64,000 nucleotides of DNA from Rhizobium sp. 16-449-1b (GCF_017741935.1 NZ_JAGHMH010000030.1:62001-126000); one strand, 5' to 3'; positions 16,427 through 24,651 are shown, counted from the first letter of the stretch. The notes: generated by a model from the sequence alone, not told the origin. Program-made: numbers and translations.

Positions 16427-17200
16427 ATGATAAGAAACAGACTCGTGGCCGCGGCGGCGGCCCTACTGCTGCCCCTGAGCGCCAATGCGCAGGAGGGTTC
16501 ACTTGCCGTAACCACGCAGACGGCCGATTCGATCTTGGAACGCATGTCCTCCCATACCGTAGACCTCACTTACGGCATATCGCTTCAGAGCGACGCGAAC
16601 AGTCTGGCTCTGTCTCAGACCGAGGGAAAGCCCGGCGCCTTCGCATTCGCGCAGTTGAATTATGGAAGCTTCATCGCCGGAGCTTCGTGGTTCAATGCGG
16701 ATTTCGGCCCCGCCAATCCGGCCTCTGGAGAATTCGACTGGTACTTCGGGATCGACCACGACTTCGGAAAGGTCAACGTCAAACTGATTGCCGACTATAT
16801 CGATCTCACTCCGATCGATGACTACAACTACTGGGAATATCTCGCCAGCGTCGGCTATGAGGCCAGTCCATCGACCTCGTTCACCGCCAACTACATGTGG
16901 GCGCCGAACGCCGATAACCTGAACTATCACTATGGCATATTCTATCTTACGGCGTTGCACGCGCTGACCGAACGCTGGTCGCTTTCGGGCACCGTCGGGC
17001 ACCGCAATATCTCCGACGGCGTCTTCGACGACTATAACTTCGTCGATGTCGGCGTCGGCTATGCACTCACCCCGAACGTCACGCTGGAACTGCACTACAA
17101 GGACATGGATATCGATAAATCCATTTGCGATGCGGCGTGTGCGGGAAAGTTCTATGTCAGCCTCAACTACGTCGGCTTCATCAAGGGCATCTTTCGCTGA
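16427..17200 (+). CDS. Outer-membrane beta-barrel protein, TorF-like putative porin
   Basis: The 257-residue protein has a signal peptide (RLVAAAAALLLPLSANAQ). The body has alternating aromatic and polar beta strands, such as DWYFGIDHDFG, YWEYLASVGYEA and SFTANYMWAP, and ends in aromatic-rich FYVSLNYVGF. It resembles the TorF/TIGR02001 porin-like group. It would let the substrate cross the outer membrane. The ATG at 16427 follows a GGGGAC site; a GTG at 16424 is the alternative. Its stop overlaps the start of the flavin reductase gene by one base (TGATG). Confidence 0.75.
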   Translation: MIRNRLVAAAAALLLPLSANAQEGSLAVTTQTADSILERMSSHTVDLTYGISLQSDANSLALSQTEGKPGAFAFAQLNYGSFIAGASWFNADFGPANPASGEFDWYFGIDHDFGKVNVKLIADYIDLTPIDDYNYWEYLASVGYEASPSTSFTANYMWAPNADNLNYHYGIFYLTALHALTERWSLSGTVGHRNISDGVFDDYNFVDVGVGYALTPNVTLELHYKDMDIDKSICDAACAGKFYVSLNYVGFIKGIFR

Positions 17201-17757
17201 TGTCTCATATCATCACCTACAGACCAGAGATCGAAATGGACATCCAGCACGTTTTCAAGACCGCCATGCAGCGCTTTCCCGCAGCCGTTACGTTGGTGGC
17301 GACGCGTAGCCATGAGGGCGCGTCGGGCCTGACGGCGACCGCAGTCTGCAGCCTTTCGGCAGATCCGCCGTCGCTGCTCATCTGCGTCAATCGCAGCGCA
17401 TCCGCCCATGATTCTATTCTCGAAAGCGGCATCGTCGGCGTTTCGCTGTTGCCGCACGACGATGAGGCCTTCGCGGATCGCTTCAGCAAGGCGAAGGGCT
17501 CGGATCGCTTTCAGCCTGAGGAGGAATGGACGACGCTGATCACCGGCGCGCCGGTTTATCGAAATGCGGCCGTCGCCTTCGATTGCCGGACCACGCAGGT
17601 GTCCCCCGCCTATACGCACAGTGTCATCTTCGCAGAGGTCGTCGCGATCCGGGTGGGCGAGGAGGGGGAACAGGGTTGCCTGATGTGGCATGGAAAAGGG
17701 TTTGCACGCCTGGCTGCAGCTCAACCCATGCTCAATACTGCAGCGCCTCCAGCCTGA
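17200..17757 (+). CDS. Flavin reductase component of the two-component monooxygenase system
   Basis: The 185-residue protein has the flavin reductase-like (HpaC/DIM6-type) domain. Conserved elements are FPAAVTLVATRSHEGASGLT near the N-terminus, the SLSADPPSLLICVNR strand, and a C-terminal LMWHGKGF element. It reduces FMN or FAD with NAD(P)H and passes the reduced flavin to the oxygenases. The start overlaps the porin stop; an inner ATG at 17236 is possible. As the only reductase in the cluster it probably supplies both monooxygenases. A 34-base near-palindrome lies shortly downstream. Confidence 0.86.
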   Translation: MSHIITYRPEIEMDIQHVFKTAMQRFPAAVTLVATRSHEGASGLTATAVCSLSADPPSLLICVNRSASAHDSILESGIVGVSLLPHDDEAFADRFSKAKGSDRFQPEEEWTTLITGAPVYRNAAVAFDCRTTQVSPAYTHSVIFAEVVAIRVGEEGEQGCLMWHGKGFARLAAAQPMLNTAAPPA

Positions 17758-17864
17758 CGCAGAGCGATGCCAGCGAAAGGGTGAACCGGATCTGCGTTGG
17801 CGCGCCGTGCGTCCAAAGGTATGCCCAGAGGACGCACTGACATTCACGATGCCGTAGGAAGATA

Positions 17865-17898
17865 GATCGCTGACGGCGACATGTCGCTGTCAGCGATC
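17865..17898. terminator. 34-base near-perfect inverted repeat between convergent genes
   Basis: Two 17-base arms differ at one position, which can pair as G-U, so a stem of up to 17 base pairs is possible. It lies between the flavin reductase gene and the convergent SnoaL-like gene and covers the last codons of the latter. There is no T-run on either side, so it may act as an mRNA end stabiliser or a weak bidirectional terminator rather than a classic one. Confidence 0.55.
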
Positions 17899-18348
17899 GA
17901 CGGGCAGGACCATCGATCTGATTTTTGCGATGAGGGTATCAGCCTGACCGTTGGCAATCGCGCGGGTTACATGGTTGTGGTAATCGCGGGCGCGGACGAT
18001 CTTTCCATCCTGCACCTGGACGACAATGATATTGCTGTTGACGACTTCAGCCGTTCCGATGCGGGAGACATAATCCCATTCCGCAATCACCACGTCGGGA
18101 TTGCCGGTCTGATGGATGAACAGGCCCTGTACCTTGATATCATCATACATGCGGGGAAGTGCCACCGGCCACCCGCCGGTGCCGACAAGATCCTTGCGAC
18201 CGGGGATCTCGAGCTCAACGGAAACATGCGCATTTTCGGCATAGAGAGCGTAGGCGGCGCGAAGGTCTCCGGCCGCTACGCAAGAGATGAGCATCTCAAC
18301 GACCCTGTGCGGCGATGCATCCTTGGTCGTATCGCGGATTTCGGTCAT
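17890..18348 (-). CDS. SnoaL/NTF2-like protein
   Basis: The 152-residue protein has the NTF2-like alpha+beta cone fold pattern. A helical start (HRVVEMLISCVAAGDLRAAY) is followed by ENAHVSVELEIPGR, VIAEWDYVS and a final strand pair with VQVQDGKIVRARDYHN. SnoaL-like proteins act as small hydratases, isomerases or binding proteins in ring metabolism. Its ribosome site GGGAG lies inside the end of the upstream SMR gene, which shows tight coupling. It is the last gene of the BVMO-SMR-SMR-SnoaL operon. Confidence 0.78.
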   Translation of the reverse strand: MTEIRDTTKDASPHRVVEMLISCVAAGDLRAAYALYAENAHVSVELEIPGRKDLVGTGGWPVALPRMYDDIKVQGLFIHQTGNPDVVIAEWDYVSRIGTAEVVNSNIIVVQVQDGKIVRARDYHNHVTRAIANGQADTLIAKIRSMVLPVDR

Positions 18349-18349
18349 T

Positions 18350-18667
18350 TCAATGGCTCCCGTTCAATGAGATGACAAGGACACCGCTCATGATAAGCAG
18401 GCTGCCCAGCATCATTGTTGGCGTAAGGGGATCACGAAACAGGACGCGTCCGAGTATGGCGGTGAGCGCGATACTCGAGGCCGCCCAGGTTCCGTAACCG
18501 ATACCGATCCCCAGGCCAGCGATCAGCGCCAGGGACAGAAGTGTCCATGCGCATGCGTAGCTGACGACGGTGGCCGCAAACCAGAGCGGCCTTTCCAGCC
18601 CGAGGCGGAAGCTGATCGTGCCGCATTCTCCCAGGATGATGGCGCCGACAAGATAAAGCCATTCCAT
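18350..18667 (-). CDS. SMR family transporter, second subunit of a pair
   Basis: The 105-residue protein has four hydrophobic segments and the small multidrug resistance start MEWLYLVGAIILGECGT, with the membrane Glu14 that couples drug and proton movement. The ATG at 18667 fits the family N-terminus and follows GGGA by 10 bases; a GTG at 18676 overlaps the upstream stop. The gene follows a second SMR gene directly, so the two probably form an asymmetric pair like EbrAB or YkkCD. In this cluster it may export an amine, cation or toxic intermediate, which is inference. Confidence 0.82.
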   Translation of the reverse strand: MEWLYLVGAIILGECGTISFRLGLERPLWFAATVVSYACAWTLLSLALIAGLGIGIGYGTWAASSIALTAILGRVLFRDPLTPTMMLGSLLIMSGVLVISLNGSH

Positions 18668-18672
18668 GATCG

Positions 18673-19056
18673 TCACGTCCCGTGAATGTCGTTGATCCTA
18701 CCTGCGTCCCGAACCGTTTCGGCCGCGCGCTTCTTCAATGCCGCCTGCGATCCGAACTCGATGAGAAGCACGCCCGCGATCAGCAGGACTAATCCCAGGG
18801 CGATCGGAAGCGTCAGCGGCTCCGCCCACAGGACGGCGCCGCCGCACGCGGTCAGCATCACGCCCAGCGCGCCCCATATCCCATAGGCTACCCCGATCGG
18901 AGTTCCACTCTTGAGAACGAGACCGAGGAAATAGAAGGACAGCGGATAGCCTACGATGGCGACGAGATAGAGCCAGGGGTTATCCACCCCGGCACGTAAA
19001 CTGAGCGAGGCCGGGACTTCGACCCCGACAGCGCAGAGAAGGAAGAACCACTTCAC
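18673..19056 (-). CDS. SMR family transporter, first subunit of a pair
   Basis: The 127-residue protein has four hydrophobic segments, Glu13 in the first (CAVGVEVPASLSLRAG), and the SMR motif GIWGALGVMLTA. It extends about 20 residues beyond its partner with a charged tail (KKRAAETVRDAGRIND). Paired SMR transporters often differ in tail length and topology. It lies 69 bases downstream of the BVMO gene, within the same operon. Confidence 0.82.
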   Translation of the reverse strand: MKWFFLLCAVGVEVPASLSLRAGVDNPWLYLVAIVGYPLSFYFLGLVLKSGTPIGVAYGIWGALGVMLTACGGAVLWAEPLTLPIALGLVLLIAGVLLIEFGSQAALKKRAAETVRDAGRINDIHGT

Positions 19057-19125
19057 TGGGATTTGTCCGTATGAGGTTTCCGATAGGGTTCAACACCGGC
19101 AAGACGCCGGCGATCGAGTCCGACC

Positions 19126-20616
19126 TCAGAGCGCAGGGGCCAAAACCCTGGTCGGGACCTGGTAAACGCCCGGATCGAATTGCGATAACTGAACGCGCAT
19201 GTCCTCCAGCGTATAGGGCCAGTCGGCCACATTCGCGCCGACCGCATCGGTAATGTAGTTGATGCATTCGCCAGAGAGCGACGGACCATTGGCCAGGACT
19301 TCGTCGGCCTGGCGTTTCCATTCGGACTCCGCCTGCTCAAGCACTTCGAGCGCGGCAATGCCCCTATTGTGCATGTGTTGAATGGCTCGTGCGACGTAGA
19401 CACCACCCCATTCACCCGCCCGAAGGCCGTTGCCCGGGCGTCCGTTCGGTGCTGGACCGCCGACCAGATAGAGATTGGGGCAATTGGATACGGATATGGA
19501 CTTGTAGGCGCGCGGATGCCCGGCTTGCGCCTCGGCGATCGTACGCCCATCACGGCGCTTGATGCGCTGGAGGATATGCGTACCCCAGTGGAAGCCGGTT
19601 GCCAGGATGATCGTATCCACCTTGAACTCGCGCCCTCCAGTCGAGGTGATCGTGTTCGGGCCGATGTGCGAGGCGGCCTCGGGGATCAGTTCGACATTCG
19701 GCTGTGTGAGAGCGGCGTAATAGGTATCGCTAACACCCGGCCGCTTGCAGCCGTAGCGATGTGTGGGGGTCAACAGTTTTCGCAGATCGGGATCGGAGAC
19801 CTGTGCATGCAGGTAGGCCAATGCATCCGCCTCGACCCTGGCTGCGGCGTCGGGGTCCTCGGCCCGGAACACTTTCACGAAGCTCTCGGAAGCTGCGACC
19901 TCGCTCTCCTTGCGCAGACGCTCGACCTCGGCGTGATCCTCGTTGTAGAGGCGGCGCTCGTCTTCCGTCAGCGGCCGGTTGTTCATCGGGGTGATCCAGG
20001 TTGGCGTGCGCTGGAAAACGAGAACGTCCTTCGCGAATGGCTGCAATCCGGGAACGATCTGGAGCGCTGACGAACCGGTTCCCACAACAGCGATGCGATC
20101 GCCCTCGCCGGTATAGCCTTCCGGCCAGATGGACGAATGGAAGATGCGGCCCTTGAATGTCTCATGCCCCGGCAGTTGCACGACATTCGGCGCATCGAGG
20201 AAGCCCGTTGCCATCACCAGATGGGACGCGTGGTAGAGACCGCGATCGGTTTCCACCTCCCAAAAGGACTGCTCGGCGTTCCAGACGGCGTTGGTCATCT
20301 CTGTATCGAAATCGATGAGCTGGTAGAGATCGTAGGTTCTCGCAACGCGGCGGAAATATTCCAGGAGTTCCGGCTGCGACGCATAATGCTGCGACCAGTC
20401 TCCCGTTGGCGCATAGCTGAACTGGTAATAGGTGACCGGGCCGTCTACGCCGCAGTTGGGATAGGTGTTCTGGTACCATACACCGCCAAAATCGCGATGC
20501 TTCGATATCATCCGCACGTCGGTAATGTTTGCCTCGCGCAAGCGGACAGCCACGGACATCGCGCTTCCGCCCGAACCGACGATGAGAACCCCACACTTCA
20601 CGGCATCTTTTGACAT
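19126..20616 (-). CDS. Flavin-binding monooxygenase, Baeyer-Villiger type
   Basis: The 496-residue protein has an N-terminal FAD site (LIVGSGGSAM, residues 11-20), the Baeyer-Villiger fingerprint FKGRIFHSSIWP at 154-165, and an NADP site (VVGTGSSALQ, about 178-186). GFHWGTH near residue 360 replaces the usual late motif. Such enzymes insert oxygen next to a carbonyl to make an ester or lactone. The start at 20616 has an AGAGGAGA ribosome site; an upstream frame extension is not coding-like. It heads the leftward operon controlled by site C. The esterase encoded at 11081 could hydrolyse its product. Confidence 0.87.
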   Translation of the reverse strand: MSKDAVKCGVLIVGSGGSAMSVAVRLREANITDVRMISKHRDFGGVWYQNTYPNCGVDGPVTYYQFSYAPTGDWSQHYASQPELLEYFRRVARTYDLYQLIDFDTEMTNAVWNAEQSFWEVETDRGLYHASHLVMATGFLDAPNVVQLPGHETFKGRIFHSSIWPEGYTGEGDRIAVVGTGSSALQIVPGLQPFAKDVLVFQRTPTWITPMNNRPLTEDERRLYNEDHAEVERLRKESEVAASESFVKVFRAEDPDAAARVEADALAYLHAQVSDPDLRKLLTPTHRYGCKRPGVSDTYYAALTQPNVELIPEAASHIGPNTITSTGGREFKVDTIILATGFHWGTHILQRIKRRDGRTIAEAQAGHPRAYKSISVSNCPNLYLVGGPAPNGRPGNGLRAGEWGGVYVARAIQHMHNRGIAALEVLEQAESEWKRQADEVLANGPSLSGECINYITDAVGANVADWPYTLEDMRVQLSQFDPGVYQVPTRVLAPAL

Positions 20617-20711
20617 GGCAATCTCCTCTGAGCCTGCTGGTGACGGCCAAAGCCTGCAGCTCGGCACGTCGCAATGATGCCGGATCATCAGATCAGACGC
20701 GTTTGACCGTC

Positions 20712-20747
20712 TATCCGCCAACCGCAGATCTCTGTGCCTCTATACGA
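20712..20747 (-). promoter_or_regulatory. Direct-repeat activator element, site C
   Basis: Read on the minus strand, GCGGATAGACGG starts at 20718, and a weaker copy TCGTATA (5 of 7 matches to CCGGATA) lies exactly 29 bases upstream (20747-20741). The strong copy starts 102 bases upstream of the BVMO start codon. Confidence 0.6.
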
Positions 20748-20832
20748 TCCCGGCAGGAACATTGCCTCGGCTGCCCGGCGGCCCTCGCGGCCGGCCTGAA
20801 AAGGAAGAGCCGATATCTCATACCGGCGTTAA

Positions 20833-20874
20833 CCGGCCACCGGGGCGCCGGCATGCGCGAACCGGATAGACAGG
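20833..20874 (+). promoter_or_regulatory. Direct-repeat activator element, site D
   Basis: CCGGATAGACAGG starts at 20862, and a weaker copy CCGGCCA (5 of 7 matches) lies exactly 29 bases upstream at 20833-20839. Both copies are preceded by AA. The strong copy starts 83 bases before the NmrA-like start codon. Confidence 0.6.
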
Positions 20875-20944
20875 ACGGTCCGGCTGTCCACTCATGGCCG
20901 CGGAAATTGCAGATTTGGCGCCACACACGACATGGAGATTATCG

Positions 20945-21769
20945 ATGGCGGGAAAGATTCTCATCTTCGGAGCGACGGGCAATATCGGCACGCCCCTCGT
21001 GACGGCACTGGTAGCACGCGGCGAAAGCGTCAAGGCCGCGTCGCGAAGCGGCCGCGATCACTGCGGAGCTGAAGGCGTCCGCTTCGATCTCGACGATACA
21101 TCGACATTCGCGCCGGCATTCGAGGGCGTTGACCGCGCCTATCTCATGCTGCCCGGCGACTACCCCGAATTCGAACAGCCTGTGGCTGCAATCCTCGACA
21201 TCGCCGCGCAGCAGGGCGTCAAGGTGGTGTTCCAGAGCGTCGTTCACGCCGAACCTTACCTGAACACGGAGCAGAGACTGCGTGACAGCGGCACCCCCTT
21301 CGTAATTCTCCGACCGACCTGGTTTATCGACAACTTCCATATCTATTGGCTGGAAGAGGTGAAGGGCGGCGAGCTGCGGCTGCCGGTGAAGCACGGGCGT
21401 ACGGCCTTCATCTACAGCCGAGACATCGTCGATGCGGCGGTTTCGGTCCTCACGTCGAACCAGTTCGACGGTCAGTCCTTCGATCTCACCGGACCCGAGG
21501 CGCTGACCTACGACGCCGCCCTGAAGGTGGTTTCCGACGTCATCGGTCGCGACATCGTGTTCACGTCGCGCAGTGTCGAGGATCATGTCGAGGAGCTCGT
21601 CTCGAGCGGCATGTCGCGCTCGATGGCCACAGACTTCGTCCATGCTTTCGTCGACGTCGAGAACGGCGCCATGGAGAAGATCATCCCCGACCTGGAGAGC
21701 ATCACAGGAAGACCTGGAAGAACCGTGAGGGACTATGCGATAGAAAATCGCCAAAGGTTCCTGGCCTGA
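20945..21769 (+). CDS. NmrA-like / atypical SDR NAD(P)-binding protein
   Basis: The 274-residue protein has the atypical SDR nucleotide loop FGATGNIG at residues 8-15. It also has a strand-helix pattern with VVFQSVVHAEPYLNTEQRLRDSGTPFVILRPTWF, typical of NmrA/SDRa5 (quinone oxidoreductase 2-like) proteins. It lacks a classic YxxxK catalytic pair. It may reduce a quinone or sense NADP state in the pathway. The ATG at 20945 has GGAG 8 bases before it. It is transcribed from the divergent promoter carrying site D and is followed by a strong hairpin. Confidence 0.8.
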   Translation: MAGKILIFGATGNIGTPLVTALVARGESVKAASRSGRDHCGAEGVRFDLDDTSTFAPAFEGVDRAYLMLPGDYPEFEQPVAAILDIAAQQGVKVVFQSVVHAEPYLNTEQRLRDSGTPFVILRPTWFIDNFHIYWLEEVKGGELRLPVKHGRTAFIYSRDIVDAAVSVLTSNQFDGQSFDLTGPEALTYDAALKVVSDVIGRDIVFTSRSVEDHVEELVSSGMSRSMATDFVHAFVDVENGAMEKIIPDLESITGRPGRTVRDYAIENRQRFLA

Positions 21770-21799
21770 GCGCAAGCCGGCAACGGATTGCCGATGCCG

Positions 21800-21828
21800 C
21801 CGGCGCCGACCAGCAACGTCGGCGCCGG
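21800..21828 (+). terminator. Hairpin after the NmrA-like gene
   Basis: CCGGCGCCGAC (21800-21810) pairs perfectly with GTCGGCGCCGG (21818-21828) around a seven-base loop. No T-run follows (AAACCC), so it is a strong stem of uncertain terminator type. It lies 31 bases behind the stop codon. Confidence 0.6.
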
Positions 21829-22037
21829 AAACCCATCCTACGGGCTTCAAACTTCGCCTAGTTCCAGCGATTGCTTCTTAGCGTGACTATCGGTTGCTGA
21901 GCTATGGAAGGCTGCCACCAGGCACATTGCTGTGCTCGTGCGCCGCCATGTACTTTCTCGCATGATGCCACGTGGGGATGGCAAGCCGTTCTTGGTATTG
22001 CCGGATGCGCTCAATCGCGATTTAGCAGCCTATGCCT

Positions 22038-22787
22038 TCATCCGACGCTATACCCACCGTCGACCGGCAGAGTAACACCGGTCACGAATGCGGCGGCTGG
22101 CGAGCACAGGAACAAGATCGGGCCGACGAGATCCTCGGCCGTTCCCCAGCGCTTCAGCGCCGATCGCTCGGCAATCTTCGCTTCGCTGTCCGGCTGCGAC
22201 CACAGCGGCTTCGTCATCTCCGTGCGGTGATAGCCCGGCGCAACGGCGTTCACGCGCACGCCGTCGCGGCCGTACTTGTGCGCCATAGCGCGCGTCAAGC
22301 CGACGATGCCCGTCTTACTGGCGGTGTAGGCGGGAACGCTTTCGTCGGCCAGATAGCTCAGCATCGAGGCAAAGTTGACGATGCTTCCGCCGCTCTTCTT
22401 GAGAAGCGGAAAAGCCGCGCGGGAGAGACGCATGGCGCTGCTCAGATTGACGTCCATGACGTCGAGAAAGACATCCTCGTCCCACTCGCTGTCGGGGCGC
22501 GCGATGCCCTGGCAATTGACCAGCACATCCAGTGACGGCAGATCGGCAAAAAAGCGATCGACCGCGGCGCCGTCCCGAACGTCCAGCCTTGAGAATGCGA
22601 TGGAGCCGGATGAGCTCGATCGGGCGTCGTCAAGCCGGCGTTCGGAACTGCCGGTGGCGAGCACGTTGGCTCCCACACCGGCGAAGCCTTGTGCGACGGC
22701 CAGACCGATGCCGCTTGTGCCGCCCGAAATCACCACCGTCTTGCCATCAAGGAAGTTCGGCGCGAACGCCTCGTTTATACCCATCAT
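22038..22787 (-). CDS. Short-chain dehydrogenase/reductase, last gene of the sugar operon
   Basis: The 249-residue protein is a classical SDR: SGGTSGIG (21-28) binds NAD(P), and Ser141, Tyr154 and Lys158 (YTASK) form the catalytic set. The NNAG motif is altered to NCQG at 91-94. The end PVDGGYSVG is typical. The start at 22787 has a GGAG site; a longer upstream frame overlaps the next gene out of frame. It lies 14 bases behind the GldA-like gene. It probably oxidises a hydroxyl of the imported polyol or sugar; the substrate is unknown. Confidence 0.86.
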   Translation of the reverse strand: MMGINEAFAPNFLDGKTVVISGGTSGIGLAVAQGFAGVGANVLATGSSERRLDDARSSSSGSIAFSRLDVRDGAAVDRFFADLPSLDVLVNCQGIARPDSEWDEDVFLDVMDVNLSSAMRLSRAAFPLLKKSGGSIVNFASMLSYLADESVPAYTASKTGIVGLTRAMAHKYGRDGVRVNAVAPGYHRTEMTKPLWSQPDSEAKIAERSALKRWGTAEDLVGPILFLCSPAAAFVTGVTLPVDGGYSVG

Positions 22788-22801
22788 TCTTACTCCATCG
22801 A

Positions 22802-23887
22802 TCAGATCAACGCCGCCAGCGCCTCGATCACCATTGCTTCGGTGACCGGCATCGGCTCGTTGTGGATGATTTCGCCGGCGCGGCAGGCGCGCCGCGCGAC
22901 AATTTCCAGCTTCTGCTGGGAAGCCTCGGCAATTCCGATATCCGCCAGCCGCGTCGGCAGCCGGACCGATCGGCAAAAATCGCGCACCCGTGCGAATTCG
23001 TCGTGCTGGCCCTGGATCTTCAATCCGGCCAGCACGCCGATGGCAACCTTTTCACCGTGCAAGTGATGATGCACATCCTCCAGCTCGCAGAGGCCGTGAT
23101 GGATCGCGTGCGCGGCCGCCACGCCGCCGGATTCAAATCCGATCCCCGACAGCAGGATGTTGGCCTCCACGACCCGCTCGATCGCAGGTCCCGCCGTCTT
23201 CGCATCGCATTCCGTGAGCGCTGCGGCGCCGAACTCCAGGATCGTTTCCCGGCAGAACAGCGCCACCTCGAAGGCAAGCGGCAGGCCGGGCATCTTCATG
23301 CAATTGAAGGCACCGCTTTGACGGCACGCATCCGCCTCATACCAGGTTGCCAGCGCATCGCCGATCCCGGCCGCGAGGAAGCGCGCGGGCGCGGCGGCGA
23401 TCAGGGCCGTATCGGCAAGAACTAGATTTGGATTGGCAGGAAGGAAGCTGTCATAGGCGACGGTGCCGTCCTCGTTATAGACGACCGCGAGCGCGCTGCA
23501 CGGTGCATCCGAAGCGGCAATGGTCGGCACCACGATCACTGGCAATTGGAGATCACGGGCAGCCGCCTTTGCGGTATCGAGCGCCTTGCCGCCGCCGATG
23601 CCGATGACGACATCGGCTCCCGCAGTCCTGGCGCGGGCGACGAGGTTGGCGATCTCACCTTCGGAGCACTCTCCGCCGTGACGCACGATCTCGACATCCG
23701 CGCGACCATCGAAAGCGTCCGACACGGACTTCTCGAGCATGCCGAAAATACCGCGATCGAGCAGCGCCACGGCACGCTTGCCATATGCTTTCGCCTCCTG
23801 TCCCAGCAGCCCAATCGCGCCTGCCGCCTGGATATAGCGGCCGGGGAAGCGTGCGCCGCGCGGCTTGATGCCGGCCGTCACCAGCAT
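22802..23887 (-). CDS. Iron/zinc-containing glycerol dehydrogenase-like enzyme (GldA family)
   Basis: The 361-residue protein has the GldA pattern: GIGGGKALDTAK (95-107) for NAD binding, and metal ligands Asp177 (GIGDAL), His260 (AAHAIHHG) and His277 (HLHGEK). The family oxidises glycerol or other polyols to ketones. The true start is the ATG at 23887, which overlaps the stop of the upstream SDR gene by 10 bases. The position in an operon with an FGGY kinase and two SDRs suggests a polyol or sugar alcohol substrate. Confidence 0.86.
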   Translation of the reverse strand: MLVTAGIKPRGARFPGRYIQAAGAIGLLGQEAKAYGKRAVALLDRGIFGMLEKSVSDAFDGRADVEIVRHGGECSEGEIANLVARARTAGADVVIGIGGGKALDTAKAAARDLQLPVIVVPTIAASDAPCSALAVVYNEDGTVAYDSFLPANPNLVLADTALIAAAPARFLAAGIGDALATWYEADACRQSGAFNCMKMPGLPLAFEVALFCRETILEFGAAALTECDAKTAGPAIERVVEANILLSGIGFESGGVAAAHAIHHGLCELEDVHHHLHGEKVAIGVLAGLKIQGQHDEFARVRDFCRSVRLPTRLADIGIAEASQQKLEIVARRACRAGEIIHNEPMPVTEAMVIEALAALI

Positions 23888-24651
23888 ACGTAGCCTCCAT
23901 CGGCGAGTACGATCGAGCCGGTCATCAGGCTGGACGCGTCGCTGGCGAGGAACAGGATCACGGAAGCGACCTCGTCGGTCCGGCCAAGCCGGTTCATCGG
24001 CGTGCCGCCGACCCAGTGCCGATACATCTCGGCATCCTCGTAGACATACTTGTTCATTTCCGTGTCGATATAGGTGGGCGCCACCGAATTGACGCGGACG
24101 CCGCGCGCGCCCCATTCGGCGGCAAGCGACTTCGTCAGGTGGTGGACGGCGGCCTTGGAGGCATTGTAGTTCGCCTGCTCCTGCGGGCGGTTGACGACGA
24201 AGCCGGACATCGAGCCGACATTGACAATGGTGCCGGAACCGCGATCGAGCATCGACTTGCCGAACGCCCTGCAGCACCAGAAAACGCCATTCAAGTTGAC
24301 GTCGATCACCTTGTTCCAGACATCGTCGGCCATGGTTTCGGCCGGATGATTGCTGATGGCGATGCCGGCATTGTTGACGAGGATGTCGACGCGGCCATGG
24401 CGGGCGACGATCTCGTCATGGGCCGCCTGCACGGCTTTGACATCGGTGACGTCGAGCACGACGCTATCGACGGAGTACCCCTTGGCGGCAAGCGTCGCAG
24501 TTGCCTCCTTGAGAAGCGTATCGTTCATGTCCGTCAGCACGACTTTCGCTCCAGCTTCCGCCAGCGCCTCGACGGCGGCGTAGCCGATCCCGCGCGCGGC
24601 GCCGGTGACGACGGCAATCTTGTCGGTGAGCTTGAACTTATCGAGATACAT
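23878..24651 (-). CDS. Short-chain dehydrogenase/reductase
   Basis: The 257-residue classical SDR has TGAARGIG (16-23), NNAG (93-96), Ser147, and Tyr162/Lys166 in YNASK. Its middle carries an unusual WCCRAFGKSM helix. The ATG at 24651 is chosen because AAGG lies at proper distance; an ATG nine bases upstream sits directly on the ribosome site. It overlaps the HAD stop as TGATG. With the second SDR and the GldA-like enzyme it gives three oxidoreductases in one operon, which suggests a multi-step oxidation or epimerisation. Confidence 0.87.
   Translation of the reverse strand: MYLDKFKLTDKIAVVTGAARGIGYAAVEALAEAGAKVVLTDMNDTLLKEATATLAAKGYSVDSVVLDVTDVKAVQAAHDEIVARHGRVDILVNNAGIAISNHPAETMADDVWNKVIDVNLNGVFWCCRAFGKSMLDRGSGTIVNVGSMSGFVVNRPQEQANYNASKAAVHHLTKSLAAEWGARGVRVNSVAPTYIDTEMNKYVYEDAEMYRHWVGGTPMNRLGRTDEVASVILFLASDASSLMTGSIVLADGGYVCW

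Larger units (their letters stand above)
20617..20944. other. Divergent promoter region between BVMO and NmrA-like genes
   Basis: This 328-base gap holds two copies of the cluster's direct-repeat element, one facing each gene (sites C and D). Good ribosome sites stand at both ends. No gene is visible. Confidence 0.6.

Noticed and set aside
22788..22976. N-terminal extension of the SDR gene at 22038
   Set aside because: The extra residues lack SDR features and run out of frame over the GldA-like gene; a GGAG site supports the start at 22787.
23888..24277. N-terminal extension of the GldA-like gene
   Set aside because: It is the SDR gene read in another frame; the GldA fold begins at the ATG at 23887.
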